Source: Succiniclasticum ruminis DSM 9236 (GTDB lineage Bacteria; Bacillota; Negativicutes; Acidaminococcales; Acidaminococcaceae). Taken from it: 64,000 nucleotides of DNA. Of the stretch, positions 43,694 through 52,876 are shown piece after piece. The DNA is taken from contig NZ_FONL01000005.1 in the NCBI RefSeq assembly GCF_900112895.1, forward strand, positions 60,835 to 124,834, given 5' to 3'. The translations under genes and the position numbers were made by a program. The stretch's first letter is position 1. Each line of letters opens with the position of its first letter. The notes beneath the pieces were generated by a model. The model had not been told where the DNA came from. It saw nothing but the letters and a program-made list of their open reading frames with translations, and did no database searches.

Positions 43694-45166
43694 GTGGACG
43701 GTAAAAGGCCTGCATACAGGCAGCGGCATGAAGCTGCCAAAAAATTAAAGAAAACTAACAAATATGCGTATTTGTTTGCCCCCATTCTGCTGATGCTGGC
43801 AGATTATTGCGCTGTGCTGTGCGCGGAAGACCTTTCCTTTTTTCTGCGGAATTATTTCGTCCGGAACCACGGGTACCTGTACATTTCCAAGTTTCACTTT
43901 TATCTCATCGCGCCGGTCATTTATATCGTGTATCTGCAGCTTTGTAATCTCTATACCCGGAAAATGCAGTTCTGGCGCATCATTGCCGGTATCTTTAAGG
44001 CAAACCTGTATGCCATCCTGACAGGCATTTTCATCTTATACGTCGTACAGCGAGCTGCCACGACGTCGCGGCTATACATGGGGTTTCTATGGATCTTTGG
44101 CTTTTTCTTTATCGTACTCTTCCGTTTTGTGCTGAAAAAACTTTTTGACCGGTTCCATCTTTTCGAAGAACCGGTGCTGTTAATGGGCGCGGGGCTCACC
44201 GCGCAGATTTTGCTGGACCATATAAAAAAAGACATCGGATTAAGCTACCGGTTCATCGGGTACCTGGAAGACCATGTGCCCAACGCGGAGGTGGCGGCGC
44301 AACTGCCGCGGCTGGGGAAATTCGCGGATGCGGCGGACGTGGTGAAAAAAACCGGAGTTAGGAACGTACTGGTTACGGCGCCGGGGTTGGAACAGCGTCA
44401 GCTGCAGGATATCGTCTATGAGATACAACCCCTGGTGAAAAACGTGGGCTTTATTCCGGACATGGGCAGCATGCCTCTTTCCAATATGGAGGCGGAAAGC
44501 CTGATCGACGGTCACATGATGATGTTCAGCGTGCGGAACAACCTGCGCAGCCGGACGAACCGCCTGTTAAAATGGATTTTTGACTGGTGTCTGACACTGG
44601 TAGGAACCATCTGTATTTCCCCTTTCCTGATTATCCTTGGAATATGGATCTACTGCGATTCTCCCGGGCCGGTGATCTTTAAACACCGGCGGATCGGAAA
44701 AGGCGGGAAAGAATTCTGCTGCTATAAGTTCCGGACGATGTGCGTTGACGCCAAAGACAGGCTGGAAGAACTTCTGGAAACGGATCCGAAAGCCAAAAAG
44801 GAATGGGAAGAGAATTTTAAACTGAAGCACGATCCCCGGGTGACCCGGAGCGGAAATTTCCTGCGCAGTACCAGCCTGGACGAGCTGCCCCAGATCTTTA
44901 ATGTGTTAAAAGGCGAGATGAGCCTGGTGGGCCCCCGGCCGATTATTAAAGAAGAAATACATTATTACGGAAAGTATATTGACGATTATTATATGGTGCG
45001 GCCCGGGATTACCGGCATGTGGCAGACCAGCGGGCGCAGCGATACGGGCTATGAGCAGCGGGTGCAGATGGATACCTGGTATGTGCGGAACTGGGATTTC
45101 TGGTTTGACGTGGTGCTGCTTTGGCGCACGATGAAAGTAGTAATCCAGCGGAAGGGTGCGTATTGA
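43694..45166 (+). CDS. Undecaprenyl-phosphate sugar-1-phosphate transferase (WbaP/WcaJ family)
   Basis: A 490-residue polyisoprenyl-phosphate hexose-1-phosphate transferase that primes O-antigen or capsule synthesis by loading a sugar phosphate on undecaprenyl phosphate. The N-terminal half has four to five transmembrane helices and a CoA-binding-like Rossmann domain (LLMGAGLTAQILLDHI). The catalytic C-terminal domain (about 290-490) has KHRRIGKGGKEFCCYKFRTM, RSTSLDELPQ, EMSLVGPRP and RPGITGMWQTSGRSD. The GTG start has GGAGG 8 bases upstream. Overall it looks more like WbaP (galactose-1-P) than PglC. The composition changes sharply just after this gene. Confidence 0.92.
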   Translation: MDGKRPAYRQRHEAAKKLKKTNKYAYLFAPILLMLADYCAVLCAEDLSFFLRNYFVRNHGYLYISKFHFYLIAPVIYIVYLQLCNLYTRKMQFWRIIAGIFKANLYAILTGIFILYVVQRAATTSRLYMGFLWIFGFFFIVLFRFVLKKLFDRFHLFEEPVLLMGAGLTAQILLDHIKKDIGLSYRFIGYLEDHVPNAEVAAQLPRLGKFADAADVVKKTGVRNVLVTAPGLEQRQLQDIVYEIQPLVKNVGFIPDMGSMPLSNMEAESLIDGHMMMFSVRNNLRSRTNRLLKWIFDWCLTLVGTICISPFLIILGIWIYCDSPGPVIFKHRRIGKGGKEFCCYKFRTMCVDAKDRLEELLETDPKAKKEWEENFKLKHDPRVTRSGNFLRSTSLDELPQIFNVLKGEMSLVGPRPIIKEEIHYYGKYIDDYYMVRPGITGMWQTSGRSDTGYEQRVQMDTWYVRNWDFWFDVVLLWRTMKVVIQRKGAY

Positions 45167-45186
45167 ATTTTTTGGGGGAGTTTTCA

Positions 45187-46680
45187 GTGCACAGACTTTA
45201 TGATATGGTTTTTACGAATCAAAAAGAGAAGCAGAAACTTTATTATAAAGCGATAAGTTTAGAAGTTAACGCACAACAGGGGATGTTATTTTTATCCAAA
45301 GAAGCAAGCGTTGATTTGTTAACGTATTTTAACTGTTTTAGTATAATCAAATGGAAACAGTATACGACATTAAAGGAACTTATTATAGCCGGAGAAATTG
45401 CAGGAAAAGCTGAAATAAAAATTTTTACCGCAGGTAAAGGCGGAAAAACAATCGATATTTTTAAAACCGAAGGTGTATTTGTTAAAAGTTTTAAGATTAA
45501 AGATTTAAGCGGAGAACTTTTAGGATTAGAAATAAAGGCGACTACGGATTGCTGTATAAAAGAAATTTCTTATAACGGAGAATTTGAAAGCTGGCGTAAT
45601 TTAAAGATAAGGGCTGTTATCTGTACATATAAAAGAGAAAAGTATGTTAATGCAACCATTAAAAAACTTTCTGATTTCAGTCATGAATTTCCCTGGTTCA
45701 GCAGTTTGGTGGTTGATAACGGCTCTACTCTGCCAACGTGTAATACGGAAATAGTAAAAATCATCCATAATCCCAACTATGGAGGCAGCGGAGGCTTTAC
45801 CCGCGGTTTAATGGAAGAGTTGCGAAGCAACAGCAGTGATTATGTACTGTTAATGGATGACGATATTGATTTGGAACCTGCCGTTTTGAATCACATGTAT
45901 GGGTTACTTTGCGGCATAAAGGAAGAGTATAAGGAAAGTTTTCTTTCCGGTGCAATGCTGCGGATGCAGACCCCTGTAATCCAGCATGAAAATACAGCCT
46001 ACTGGGGCAAAATTCGTTTGCATAGCTTGGGAAGCGGATGGGATTTATCAAAACAGGATACGCTGGTAAAAAATGAGCAGATACCTGACCGGGAAAATCA
46101 TTACGGCGCATGGTGGTTCTGCTGTATTCCCTTAACCCGTGTTCCGCAAATAGGGTACCCTTTGCCGGTGTTTATTAAAGGCGATGATATTGAATACGGC
46201 ATACGGAATAATCGCAAAATAATTCATATGAACGGCATCGGAATATGGCATGAAGCCTTTGAAAACAAACAGTCTTTGTGGGTCGATTATTATGCCTATC
46301 GGAATTTTTTTATTATGAACCAGTACGCTAAAGGCTGTAACCGATGGACGCTTTTGGCCATGATTTGCGGCCGGTTGACGGTACACTTCATAAAAAGGCA
46401 TTTTAAGGAGACGAAAATATTTAACATTGCATTGCGTGATGCAATGCAGGGGTTTGACAGGCTGACCGCGGTTCCTGCCGAAAAGCAGCTTGAACAAGTT
46501 AGGGCATTGCAGGGGGACGGCAGTTATATAGCGGCAGTATTTTCCATTTTATGGAAAGCATTTAAATGTATGTTTTTGTATGAAAAAATCAAGAAGGACT
46601 ATCTTGCTTTTCGACAGGAAAAACTTATGGACGCTGTGTTTTGGCGGGAATATTTGAAAAATGGAAAATATACTTTATAG
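45187..46680 (+). CDS. GlfT2-like galactofuranosyltransferase (first)
   Basis: A 497-residue enzyme resembling the mycobacterial galactofuranosyltransferase GlfT2. An N-terminal beta-rich domain (about 1-130) precedes a GT2 core starting RAVICTYKREKYVNATIKKL. Metal-binding residues are in YVLLMDDDIDLEP, acceptor-site residues in GAWWFCCIPL, the catalytic-acid pair in VFIKGDDIEYGIRN and a His in GIWHEAF. It uses UDP-Galf from Glf. The start is GTG at 45187, with GGGGGAG 6 bases upstream, 20 bases after the WbaP-like gene; the frame is open further up but overlaps that gene. It is strikingly AT-richer than the preceding genes. Confidence 0.85.
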   Translation: MHRLYDMVFTNQKEKQKLYYKAISLEVNAQQGMLFLSKEASVDLLTYFNCFSIIKWKQYTTLKELIIAGEIAGKAEIKIFTAGKGGKTIDIFKTEGVFVKSFKIKDLSGELLGLEIKATTDCCIKEISYNGEFESWRNLKIRAVICTYKREKYVNATIKKLSDFSHEFPWFSSLVVDNGSTLPTCNTEIVKIIHNPNYGGSGGFTRGLMEELRSNSSDYVLLMDDDIDLEPAVLNHMYGLLCGIKEEYKESFLSGAMLRMQTPVIQHENTAYWGKIRLHSLGSGWDLSKQDTLVKNEQIPDRENHYGAWWFCCIPLTRVPQIGYPLPVFIKGDDIEYGIRNNRKIIHMNGIGIWHEAFENKQSLWVDYYAYRNFFIMNQYAKGCNRWTLLAMICGRLTVHFIKRHFKETKIFNIALRDAMQGFDRLTAVPAEKQLEQVRALQGDGSYIAAVFSILWKAFKCMFLYEKIKKDYLAFRQEKLMDAVFWREYLKNGKYTL

Positions 46681-46703
46681 AACTGGTTTACGGAACACGG
46701 AAT

Positions 46704-47504
46704 ATGGAAATATTAAATTATAATTGGATTAAAAACACTTTTATAAAATTGAAGAAACATCAGTTCCTATTTGAAGAATTGGTGAAACGCGATTTTAAAC
46801 AAAAATATAAAAGAACTGTTTTGGGAATGGCATGGAGTATTTTATCCCCGCTTCTTACGTTGTTGGTATTAAAAGTTATTTTCTCTCATTTTTTTGGTCA
46901 GAGGATAGCCCATTACACAATATATCTGTTCTGCGGAAACCTGCTATTTTCTTATTTTAGCGAGTCTACAAGGACAGGGATGGGGGCATTAATGAGCAAT
47001 GCGGGGATATTTAGCAAGGTGAACATCCCAAAGTATCTGTTTTTATTTTCTAAAAATATATCTTCCCTTATTAATTTTTTGTTAACATTATGTGTATTTT
47101 TTATATTTGTATTTTTTGAGGGAATTCCATTTACACTAAAATTTTTTGCACTATTATATCCTGTATGCTGTCTGATTATTTTTAATCTTGGTATCGGTTT
47201 GATTTTATCTGCATTGTTTGTGTTTTTTAGGGATATAGGTTATTTATATAATGTATTTACCATGCTTTTAATGTATGCATCTGCAATATTTTACACTATC
47301 GAAACATTCCCGGAAAAATATCAGATGGTTTTTTACTTAAATCCTGTATTTTGCAATATCGCGTATTTCAGGAGCATTGTTCTGGAAGATACGATTCCAT
47401 CTTTAAATCTTCACATTTTGTGTTTTTTATATGCTGTAATCGCTTTATTTATAGGAACTTTTATTTATAAAAAATTTAATCACAAATTCTTGTATTATAT
47501 TTAA
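46704..47504 (+). CDS. wzm: Polysaccharide ABC exporter, permease (Wzm-like)
   Basis: A 266-residue ABC-2-type membrane protein with six predicted helices. FEELVKRDFKQKYKRTVLGM is the typical cytoplasmic N-terminal helix before the first membrane segment, and FYLNPVFCNIAYFRSIVLE precedes the last. The ATG at 46704 is the first sensible start after the upstream stop; an in-frame TTG at 46641 would overlap the GlfT2-like gene. With Wzt it moves the undecaprenyl-linked glycan to the periplasmic face. Confidence 0.88.
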   Translation: MEILNYNWIKNTFIKLKKHQFLFEELVKRDFKQKYKRTVLGMAWSILSPLLTLLVLKVIFSHFFGQRIAHYTIYLFCGNLLFSYFSESTRTGMGALMSNAGIFSKVNIPKYLFLFSKNISSLINFLLTLCVFFIFVFFEGIPFTLKFFALLYPVCCLIIFNLGIGLILSALFVFFRDIGYLYNVFTMLLMYASAIFYTIETFPEKYQMVFYLNPVFCNIAYFRSIVLEDTIPSLNLHILCFLYAVIALFIGTFIYKKFNHKFLYYI

Positions 47505-47524
47505 ATTCGACAAGGAGTTTGGCA

Positions 47525-48457
47525 GTGTCCATTATTGAAGCAAAGGATGTATCCATACGATACTTAACAGGTGATTTTAAGGATATCGGCCTAAAAGAAT
47601 ATGTGGTTCGCAAGCTTCGTGGTAATTACCATGTGACGGAATTTTGGGCAGACCGACATATTACTTTTTCTCTTGAAAAAGGTGATATGTTGGGGATAAT
47701 CGGATCTAACGGAGCCGGCAAATCAACGTTGTTAAAGGCAGTTTCCGGAATCATGGTTCCTACAGAAGGAAGTCTTAAGATTTCCGGAAACATAGCCGCT
47801 CTTTTGGAATTAGCCAGCGGCTTTGATAAAGATTTAACAGTGAGGGAAAACGCATATTTAAGGGGAGCGATGCTGGGTTACACTCGTAATTTTATGAATG
47901 AAAAATATGAATCGATTATTGACTTTGCTGAGTTACAGGATTTCCAGGATCGTCCTTTTAAGCAACTTTCAAGCGGGATGAAAAGCAGGTTGGCGTTTTC
48001 TATTGCATGTCTTGTAAATCCGGATATATTAATTTTGGATGAAGTACTGAGCGTCGGCGATGGAGCGTTTGCAAAAAAGAGCGGGGATAAGATGAAAGAG
48101 ATCCTTAAAAGCGGGGTTACCGGGATTTTAGTTTCACATTCTTTGCCACGCGTGAGGAATTTATGTAATAAAATTTTATGGATTGATCATGGTAAACAAG
48201 TTGCCTTTACAGATGAGGTGAATTTGTACTGTGATGCGTATGAAGAGTTTTTAAATTCTAAAATATTACCTGAAGATCGGGAACAAGTAAAAGCGATGGC
48301 CGCCAATTTAAAAAAACGTAAAGATAAAGCAAAACTACTAGCCAATCGCAATGAAGCCCAGAAACTGGAAGATATGTTAAATAAAGGGACAAGTGATGCG
48401 GCTATTCAGGCTGCAATCAGTTTATTAAAAAAGAAAAAACCACAGGTGTTGAAATAG
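47525..48457 (+). CDS. wzt: Polysaccharide ABC exporter, ATPase (Wzt-like)
   Basis: A 310-residue ABC ATPase. Walker A IIGSNGAGKSTLL, signature LSSGMKSRLAF, Walker B ILILDEVLSVGD and the switch His (VSHSLPRV) are all present. GTG at 47525 has AAGGAG 7 bases upstream and is preferred over TTG at 47519. After the ATPase core there is only a Lys/Glu/Ala-rich helical tail (about 65 residues), not the carbohydrate-binding domain of chain-terminating Wzt proteins. This is the short form known from galactan-type O-antigens, where export is not tied to a terminal cap. Confidence 0.9.
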   Translation: MSIIEAKDVSIRYLTGDFKDIGLKEYVVRKLRGNYHVTEFWADRHITFSLEKGDMLGIIGSNGAGKSTLLKAVSGIMVPTEGSLKISGNIAALLELASGFDKDLTVRENAYLRGAMLGYTRNFMNEKYESIIDFAELQDFQDRPFKQLSSGMKSRLAFSIACLVNPDILILDEVLSVGDGAFAKKSGDKMKEILKSGVTGILVSHSLPRVRNLCNKILWIDHGKQVAFTDEVNLYCDAYEEFLNSKILPEDREQVKAMAANLKKRKDKAKLLANRNEAQKLEDMLNKGTSDAAIQAAISLLKKKKPQVLK

Positions 48458-48518
48458 TAACACAAATGGGCAATGCATTTTTTATGCGAAATAAAATTAA
48501 TCATAAGGAGCATTTTTT

Positions 48519-50333
48519 ATGGAATGTATTTTACAGAATATTGTTTTACCAAACAGGGAAGTTTGTGCTGAAACCAATCTTTATCTACGTCACGATAAAG
48601 GGGTGGTAGTATATGAAGATAAAATTGTATTTGAGAAGGATACAGCCTGTGATTTTTCTACATATTTTAATTCTTTTTCTCTGAATAAGTGGCTGGAATA
48701 TACTAATTTAGATAATATTGGCATCAGTATGGTCTTGGAAGGTCGTTTTTTTGTAGAGGTCTATTCGACTATTTGGTTTAAAGGGCAGGTAATACAGGAT
48801 TGTGTTTATTCTAAAGAATTTTCGTGTCCAATGCCTGTAGAAATAAAGGTTCCAGTAGATATTTCAAAAAATGATAATATTTATTTCAGATTAATCAGTT
48901 TACAGGAAAACAGCGTGGCAAAAAAATGCGCTTATTACACAGATGTTAATGAAACAACATTAAATCCTGTTAATATTGATTTGGTAATGTGTACTTTTAA
49001 AAGGGAAGAGTACATCAAGCGAAATATTAAGTTATTAAAGGATAATTTTCTTGAAGCAAAAAAATATAACGCATCCGGACATTACAATGTTATTGTAGTG
49101 GATAATGGACAAACATTGAAAAAAGAAGATATAGAAACTGGTGATGGAAAAGTACAACTTTATCCTAATCTTAACACTGGTGGCGCCGGTGGGTTTTCAC
49201 GTGGAATGATAGAATCGTTAAAACAAAAAAGAGCTACCCATATCTTGTTTATGGATGACGATGTCCTGGTACAAATAGAAGCGTTTGAACGGACTTATAA
49301 CCTGCTTCGTCTTTTGAAAGAAGAATATAAAGACGCATTTCTGGGTGGAGCGATGTTCCGGATGGACCAAAAGAATATTCAGCACGAAAATCTTGCTGCT
49401 TTCAGGGGGAGTTATCTGCTGGGAATGAAAGGAGGACTGAATGTAGCTGACTATATAAATGTTCTTTTTAACGAGAAATTTGAAAAACTTGACAATATGT
49501 ATTGCGCGTGGTGGTACTGTTGCATGCCGGTAACAATGTTGGGGCTCGATAATTTGCCGTATCCGTTCTTTATTCGGATGGATGATATGGAATTCTCGAT
49601 TCGAAATATTAAGCATTGCATGAGTATGAACGGTATTTCTGTATGGCATGAGGCTTTCGATAAAAAGTATTCAGCCCTCATGGAAAATTATTTTATGTTC
49701 AGGAACAATATGGTTGTAAATACAATACATATGAACTACCCGCTGACAGGGCATATCAAGTTTTTTATGAGGCGGTTTGTGAAAGAAATATTCCGCTACG
49801 ATTATCCGGGCGCTGAGCTTCTGCTGGACGGAGTTGAGCGTTTCTTGGAGGGGCCTGAATTTTTTAAGAATGTGGATACAGTAGAAGATTTGAAGGTACA
49901 TGGCGCTAAACAATTAAAAACAAAACCTATACAAGAGATAACGGAAATGGAACCGTTTTGGGGCGCATATTGGCAGGACGTAGATAATGTTTATGAAGGA
50001 AAACTCAAAAAAATTTTCCGTTTTTTGACGATCAATGGACATCTTTTGCCGGATTTTTTCTTCAAAGAAAGAGGCTACGCAGAGTATGGTTATTTTACAA
50101 ACAGCAAAATGTACTTCTGTAAAAAAATGCTGTTAGGGTGCGACCGGAATTTTGATACAGGGGTAATTTTAAAAATTGACCGGATGAAATGTTTCTCACT
50201 GATTTGTCGTTACATAAAATTAAACATCTCACTTGTACTTAATTATCAGAAACTCCGGAAAGAATATAAAAACAGCTTTAAGGAAATGACAGGAATAGAT
50301 TTTTGGAAAAAGTACTTAAAACTTGAAGTTTAA
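48519..50333 (+). CDS. GlfT2-like galactofuranosyltransferase (second)
   Basis: A 604-residue homologue of GlfT2 with the same layout as the gene at 45187: an N-terminal beta-rich domain, then IDLVMCTFKREEYIKRNIKL, YPNLNTGGAGGFSRG, LFMDDDVLVQ, CAWWYCCMPV, FFIRMDDMEFSIRN and VWHEAFDKK. A longer C-terminal region (about 430-604) is helical and charged. AAGGAG precedes the ATG. Together with the first copy on the other side of wzm-wzt, it would build alternating or successive Galf linkages. In mycobacteria one GlfT2 makes both beta-1,5 and beta-1,6 links; here the split of labour is unknown. Confidence 0.85.
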   Translation: MECILQNIVLPNREVCAETNLYLRHDKGVVVYEDKIVFEKDTACDFSTYFNSFSLNKWLEYTNLDNIGISMVLEGRFFVEVYSTIWFKGQVIQDCVYSKEFSCPMPVEIKVPVDISKNDNIYFRLISLQENSVAKKCAYYTDVNETTLNPVNIDLVMCTFKREEYIKRNIKLLKDNFLEAKKYNASGHYNVIVVDNGQTLKKEDIETGDGKVQLYPNLNTGGAGGFSRGMIESLKQKRATHILFMDDDVLVQIEAFERTYNLLRLLKEEYKDAFLGGAMFRMDQKNIQHENLAAFRGSYLLGMKGGLNVADYINVLFNEKFEKLDNMYCAWWYCCMPVTMLGLDNLPYPFFIRMDDMEFSIRNIKHCMSMNGISVWHEAFDKKYSALMENYFMFRNNMVVNTIHMNYPLTGHIKFFMRRFVKEIFRYDYPGAELLLDGVERFLEGPEFFKNVDTVEDLKVHGAKQLKTKPIQEITEMEPFWGAYWQDVDNVYEGKLKKIFRFLTINGHLLPDFFFKERGYAEYGYFTNSKMYFCKKMLLGCDRNFDTGVILKIDRMKCFSLICRYIKLNISLVLNYQKLRKEYKNSFKEMTGIDFWKKYLKLEV

Positions 50334-50368
50334 GTGAAGATGTAAGATTGGTAGCAGGAAGGTTTTTT

Positions 50369-51514
50369 ATGGAACAGAAATATAAAAATTTTTTGAAAAA
50401 AGTTTTACCTTACCAGGCAATTCAGGCTGGCAAGAATATAAGAGATGAATTTAATAAAGCAAAAGAAGAGAAGGAAAAGAAAAAGCAGGAAGAAATGCAG
50501 ATAAAAGCAGAACTTCAGGCTGCGGAAAAGATGGAAGCAGAAAAAAACAAAACAAATGAAGGATATTTAGAAGCAGAAGTTCAGAAACTGAACGAGATTA
50601 ATATCAGATTAAAAGAACTGGCTGATTTGCAAGATAAGTTAAAAACAATTAATGAACTTGATGCCAGATTGAAACGATTGGAAACATCATTGGCACAAAT
50701 TGACGGTCTGCTACGAATCAATATAGAACCGGCCAAACTTCCCAAAGCCGGAGGGCAGCTTAGAATTCAGCAGTTGGCCTCTCTTTCCATATTAAAAAAA
50801 CTGACCAGGTTTTTTGCACAACATGAAGTACATTACTGGCTGGATTTTGGAACACTTCTTGGAGCAGTACGGCATAAAGGGTTCATCCCTTGGGATGATG
50901 ATATTGATATCTCTGTTCCCCGGGCGGATTATGAAAAATTAAAAACGATTATACCGGAATTCTGTCATGATGGCTTTTCTTATAGCGAGGGGGATATAAT
51001 CCGTATTTTTTACAAAAGAACTTCTGCTCAGGTAGATATTTTCCCGTATGATTCGGGTAACTCAGTGGCGTTGCCTGCGGGAAACAAGTATCGAGATTTT
51101 AATAATAAGGTACAGCAGTTGTATAAAAGTGTGCCCTTTAACATCATAACCTTCCGTCAGAGCATTATACCGGAAGGATACAAAAAGAAAATTCATGATA
51201 TATACAAAAAAGAGCTTTTAGAAAACAAGCCGGTACCAGATAAAGCTTTTATGTTTTTAGCCTATCACTGTTTTGCATTTAAGCGGGTTGCCTATGAATA
51301 TAATGACATTTTTCCCTTGCGGGAAATTGACTTTGAAGACGGTGTGTTTTCCTGTCCCCACCTTACTGATAAGTTTCTGCATAAATATTGGGGAGATTAT
51401 ATGAGCCTTCCTAAAAATTGTAATACGCATCATCCGGGTATGTTAAACGCTATGGCAGATTACAATAACGTTTCGGAAATGCTGGCTTTAATAAACAGTG
51501 AAAAGAGTAAATAA
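50369..51514 (+). CDS. LicD-family phosphotransferase with N-terminal coiled coil
   Basis: A 381-residue protein whose C-terminal two-thirds is a LicD domain: YWLDFGTLLGAVRHKGFIPW followed by the metal-binding DDDID (D176-D178, D180). LicD-type nucleotidyltransferase-fold proteins move phosphocholine, phosphoribitol or similar groups from a CDP-activated donor to a glycan. The first about 115 residues are a Lys/Glu-rich coiled coil, unusual for the family. The start at 50369 has AGGAAGG upstream. The next gene encodes an SDR-cytidylyltransferase fusion, which could make the CDP-linked donor. Confidence 0.85.
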   Translation: MEQKYKNFLKKVLPYQAIQAGKNIRDEFNKAKEEKEKKKQEEMQIKAELQAAEKMEAEKNKTNEGYLEAEVQKLNEINIRLKELADLQDKLKTINELDARLKRLETSLAQIDGLLRINIEPAKLPKAGGQLRIQQLASLSILKKLTRFFAQHEVHYWLDFGTLLGAVRHKGFIPWDDDIDISVPRADYEKLKTIIPEFCHDGFSYSEGDIIRIFYKRTSAQVDIFPYDSGNSVALPAGNKYRDFNNKVQQLYKSVPFNIITFRQSIIPEGYKKKIHDIYKKELLENKPVPDKAFMFLAYHCFAFKRVAYEYNDIFPLREIDFEDGVFSCPHLTDKFLHKYWGDYMSLPKNCNTHHPGMLNAMADYNNVSEMLALINSEKSK

Positions 51515-51568
51515 AACGTTTGATAAATTATATAAATTTTGTTTGTATTGTTTAAGGTGAGAAAATTT

Positions 51569-52732
51569 ATGGATGAGAAAAAAATAGTAATCATTGGTGG
51601 TACGAGTGGAATAGGTTTAGCAATGGCAGGTGTTTTATCTGAAAGGAAGGATGTTCATGTTACGGTTTTGGGACGGAATTCTTCCAAATTGGATAAAATC
51701 CAACATGTAACATTTGAAAAATTTGATATAAATAAAGATAATATTTCTATACTGCAAAAACATTTAGATGCCGATGCGCTGATCATAACGGCAGGAATTG
51801 GCAGATTAGCCGAGTTCTCCACTTTTACAGACTGTGAAATCGAAAAGGTTATTAATACTAATTGCACATCTATTCTTAAAATAATTCGACTGTTTTATCC
51901 AAGATTGCAAAACAAAAAACCATTTTACTGTTGCGTAATCAGCTCAATTACGGGTCTGCTGGCATCGCCGTTGTATTCGGTTTACAGTGCATCCAAAGCT
52001 GCTTTATGTAAATTTATTGAGGGGGTCAATGTAGAATTAAAAATGACCGAAAGCGCTAATATTATAACAAATATTGCACCCGGTCATTTGGATGGAACTT
52101 CATTTGAAGGAAAAGAAACAAATGTTGAGCGTTTGATTCCCTTGGCAAATAAGTTTATAGCTGCAATAGAATCAAGGCAAGAACTATACATCCCTAAGTA
52201 CAGGGAGTGCTATCAGGCTGTATTGGCAAGGTATCACGAAAATCCTTTGAATTTCGGGACTGAAAGCTATACTTATAAAAGCAATACCGCACGAATTAAC
52301 AAAACTCCGCTAATTAAAGTAGGCTATTTGAGTGGCACCTTTGATTTGTTTCATGTAGGCCATTTAAATCTTTTGAAACGGGCCAAACAATATTGCGACT
52401 ATCTTGTTGTTGGCGTCCATAAAGATGCTTCACACAAAGGGAAAATTACGTTTATTCCCTTTGAAGAACGTATGCGAATAGTAGGTTCTATTGATGTCGT
52501 TGACAGGGTGATAGAATCATTGCCGGAGGACAAAGATGTTTACGATCAGATTATAAAATATGATTATCTTTTCGTAGGAAGCGATTATAAGGGAACGGAA
52601 CGTTTTAATCGTTATGAAGAATATTTTAAAGATAAAGGCGTTCAAATTATATATTTTCCCTATACGCAAGGAACAAGCAGCACAAAATTACGGTTGGCAC
52701 TTGACGCAATTGTAAAGTTTGCTGAAAAGTGA
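51569..52732 (+). CDS. SDR-cytidylyltransferase fusion (putative CDP-alditol synthase)
   Basis: A 387-residue two-domain protein. Residues about 1-240 are a short-chain reductase: IIGGTSGIGLAMAG, ITAGIGR, catalytic Ser in VISSITG and VYSASKAAL (YxxxK). Residues about 250-387 are a TagD-like cytidylyltransferase: GTFDLFHVGHLNLLKRA with HVGH at 262-265, and the C-terminal GTSSTKLR matching the RTxGISTT position. Such a pair could reduce a phospho-sugar and couple the alditol phosphate to CMP, as TarJ/TarI and H. influenzae Bcs1 do for ribitol. There, however, the cytidylyltransferase is IspD-like and not TagD-like. AAGGTGAG precedes the ATG. The product is unknown. Confidence 0.82.
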   Translation: MDEKKIVIIGGTSGIGLAMAGVLSERKDVHVTVLGRNSSKLDKIQHVTFEKFDINKDNISILQKHLDADALIITAGIGRLAEFSTFTDCEIEKVINTNCTSILKIIRLFYPRLQNKKPFYCCVISSITGLLASPLYSVYSASKAALCKFIEGVNVELKMTESANIITNIAPGHLDGTSFEGKETNVERLIPLANKFIAAIESRQELYIPKYRECYQAVLARYHENPLNFGTESYTYKSNTARINKTPLIKVGYLSGTFDLFHVGHLNLLKRAKQYCDYLVVGVHKDASHKGKITFIPFEERMRIVGSIDVVDRVIESLPEDKDVYDQIIKYDYLFVGSDYKGTERFNRYEEYFKDKGVQIIYFPYTQGTSSTKLRLALDAIVKFAEK

Positions 52733-52876
52733 GTTGAAAAAGAAACAGTATTAATTATTAATATTTAATATAAAACTGTATAAAACTGTAAACTGCGGAA
52801 AACAACGTCAGCTTTTATATGAAGCACACTTGATAATGGGGACTTTCGCTATATAAATACCAGCATTGTTGTAGTG

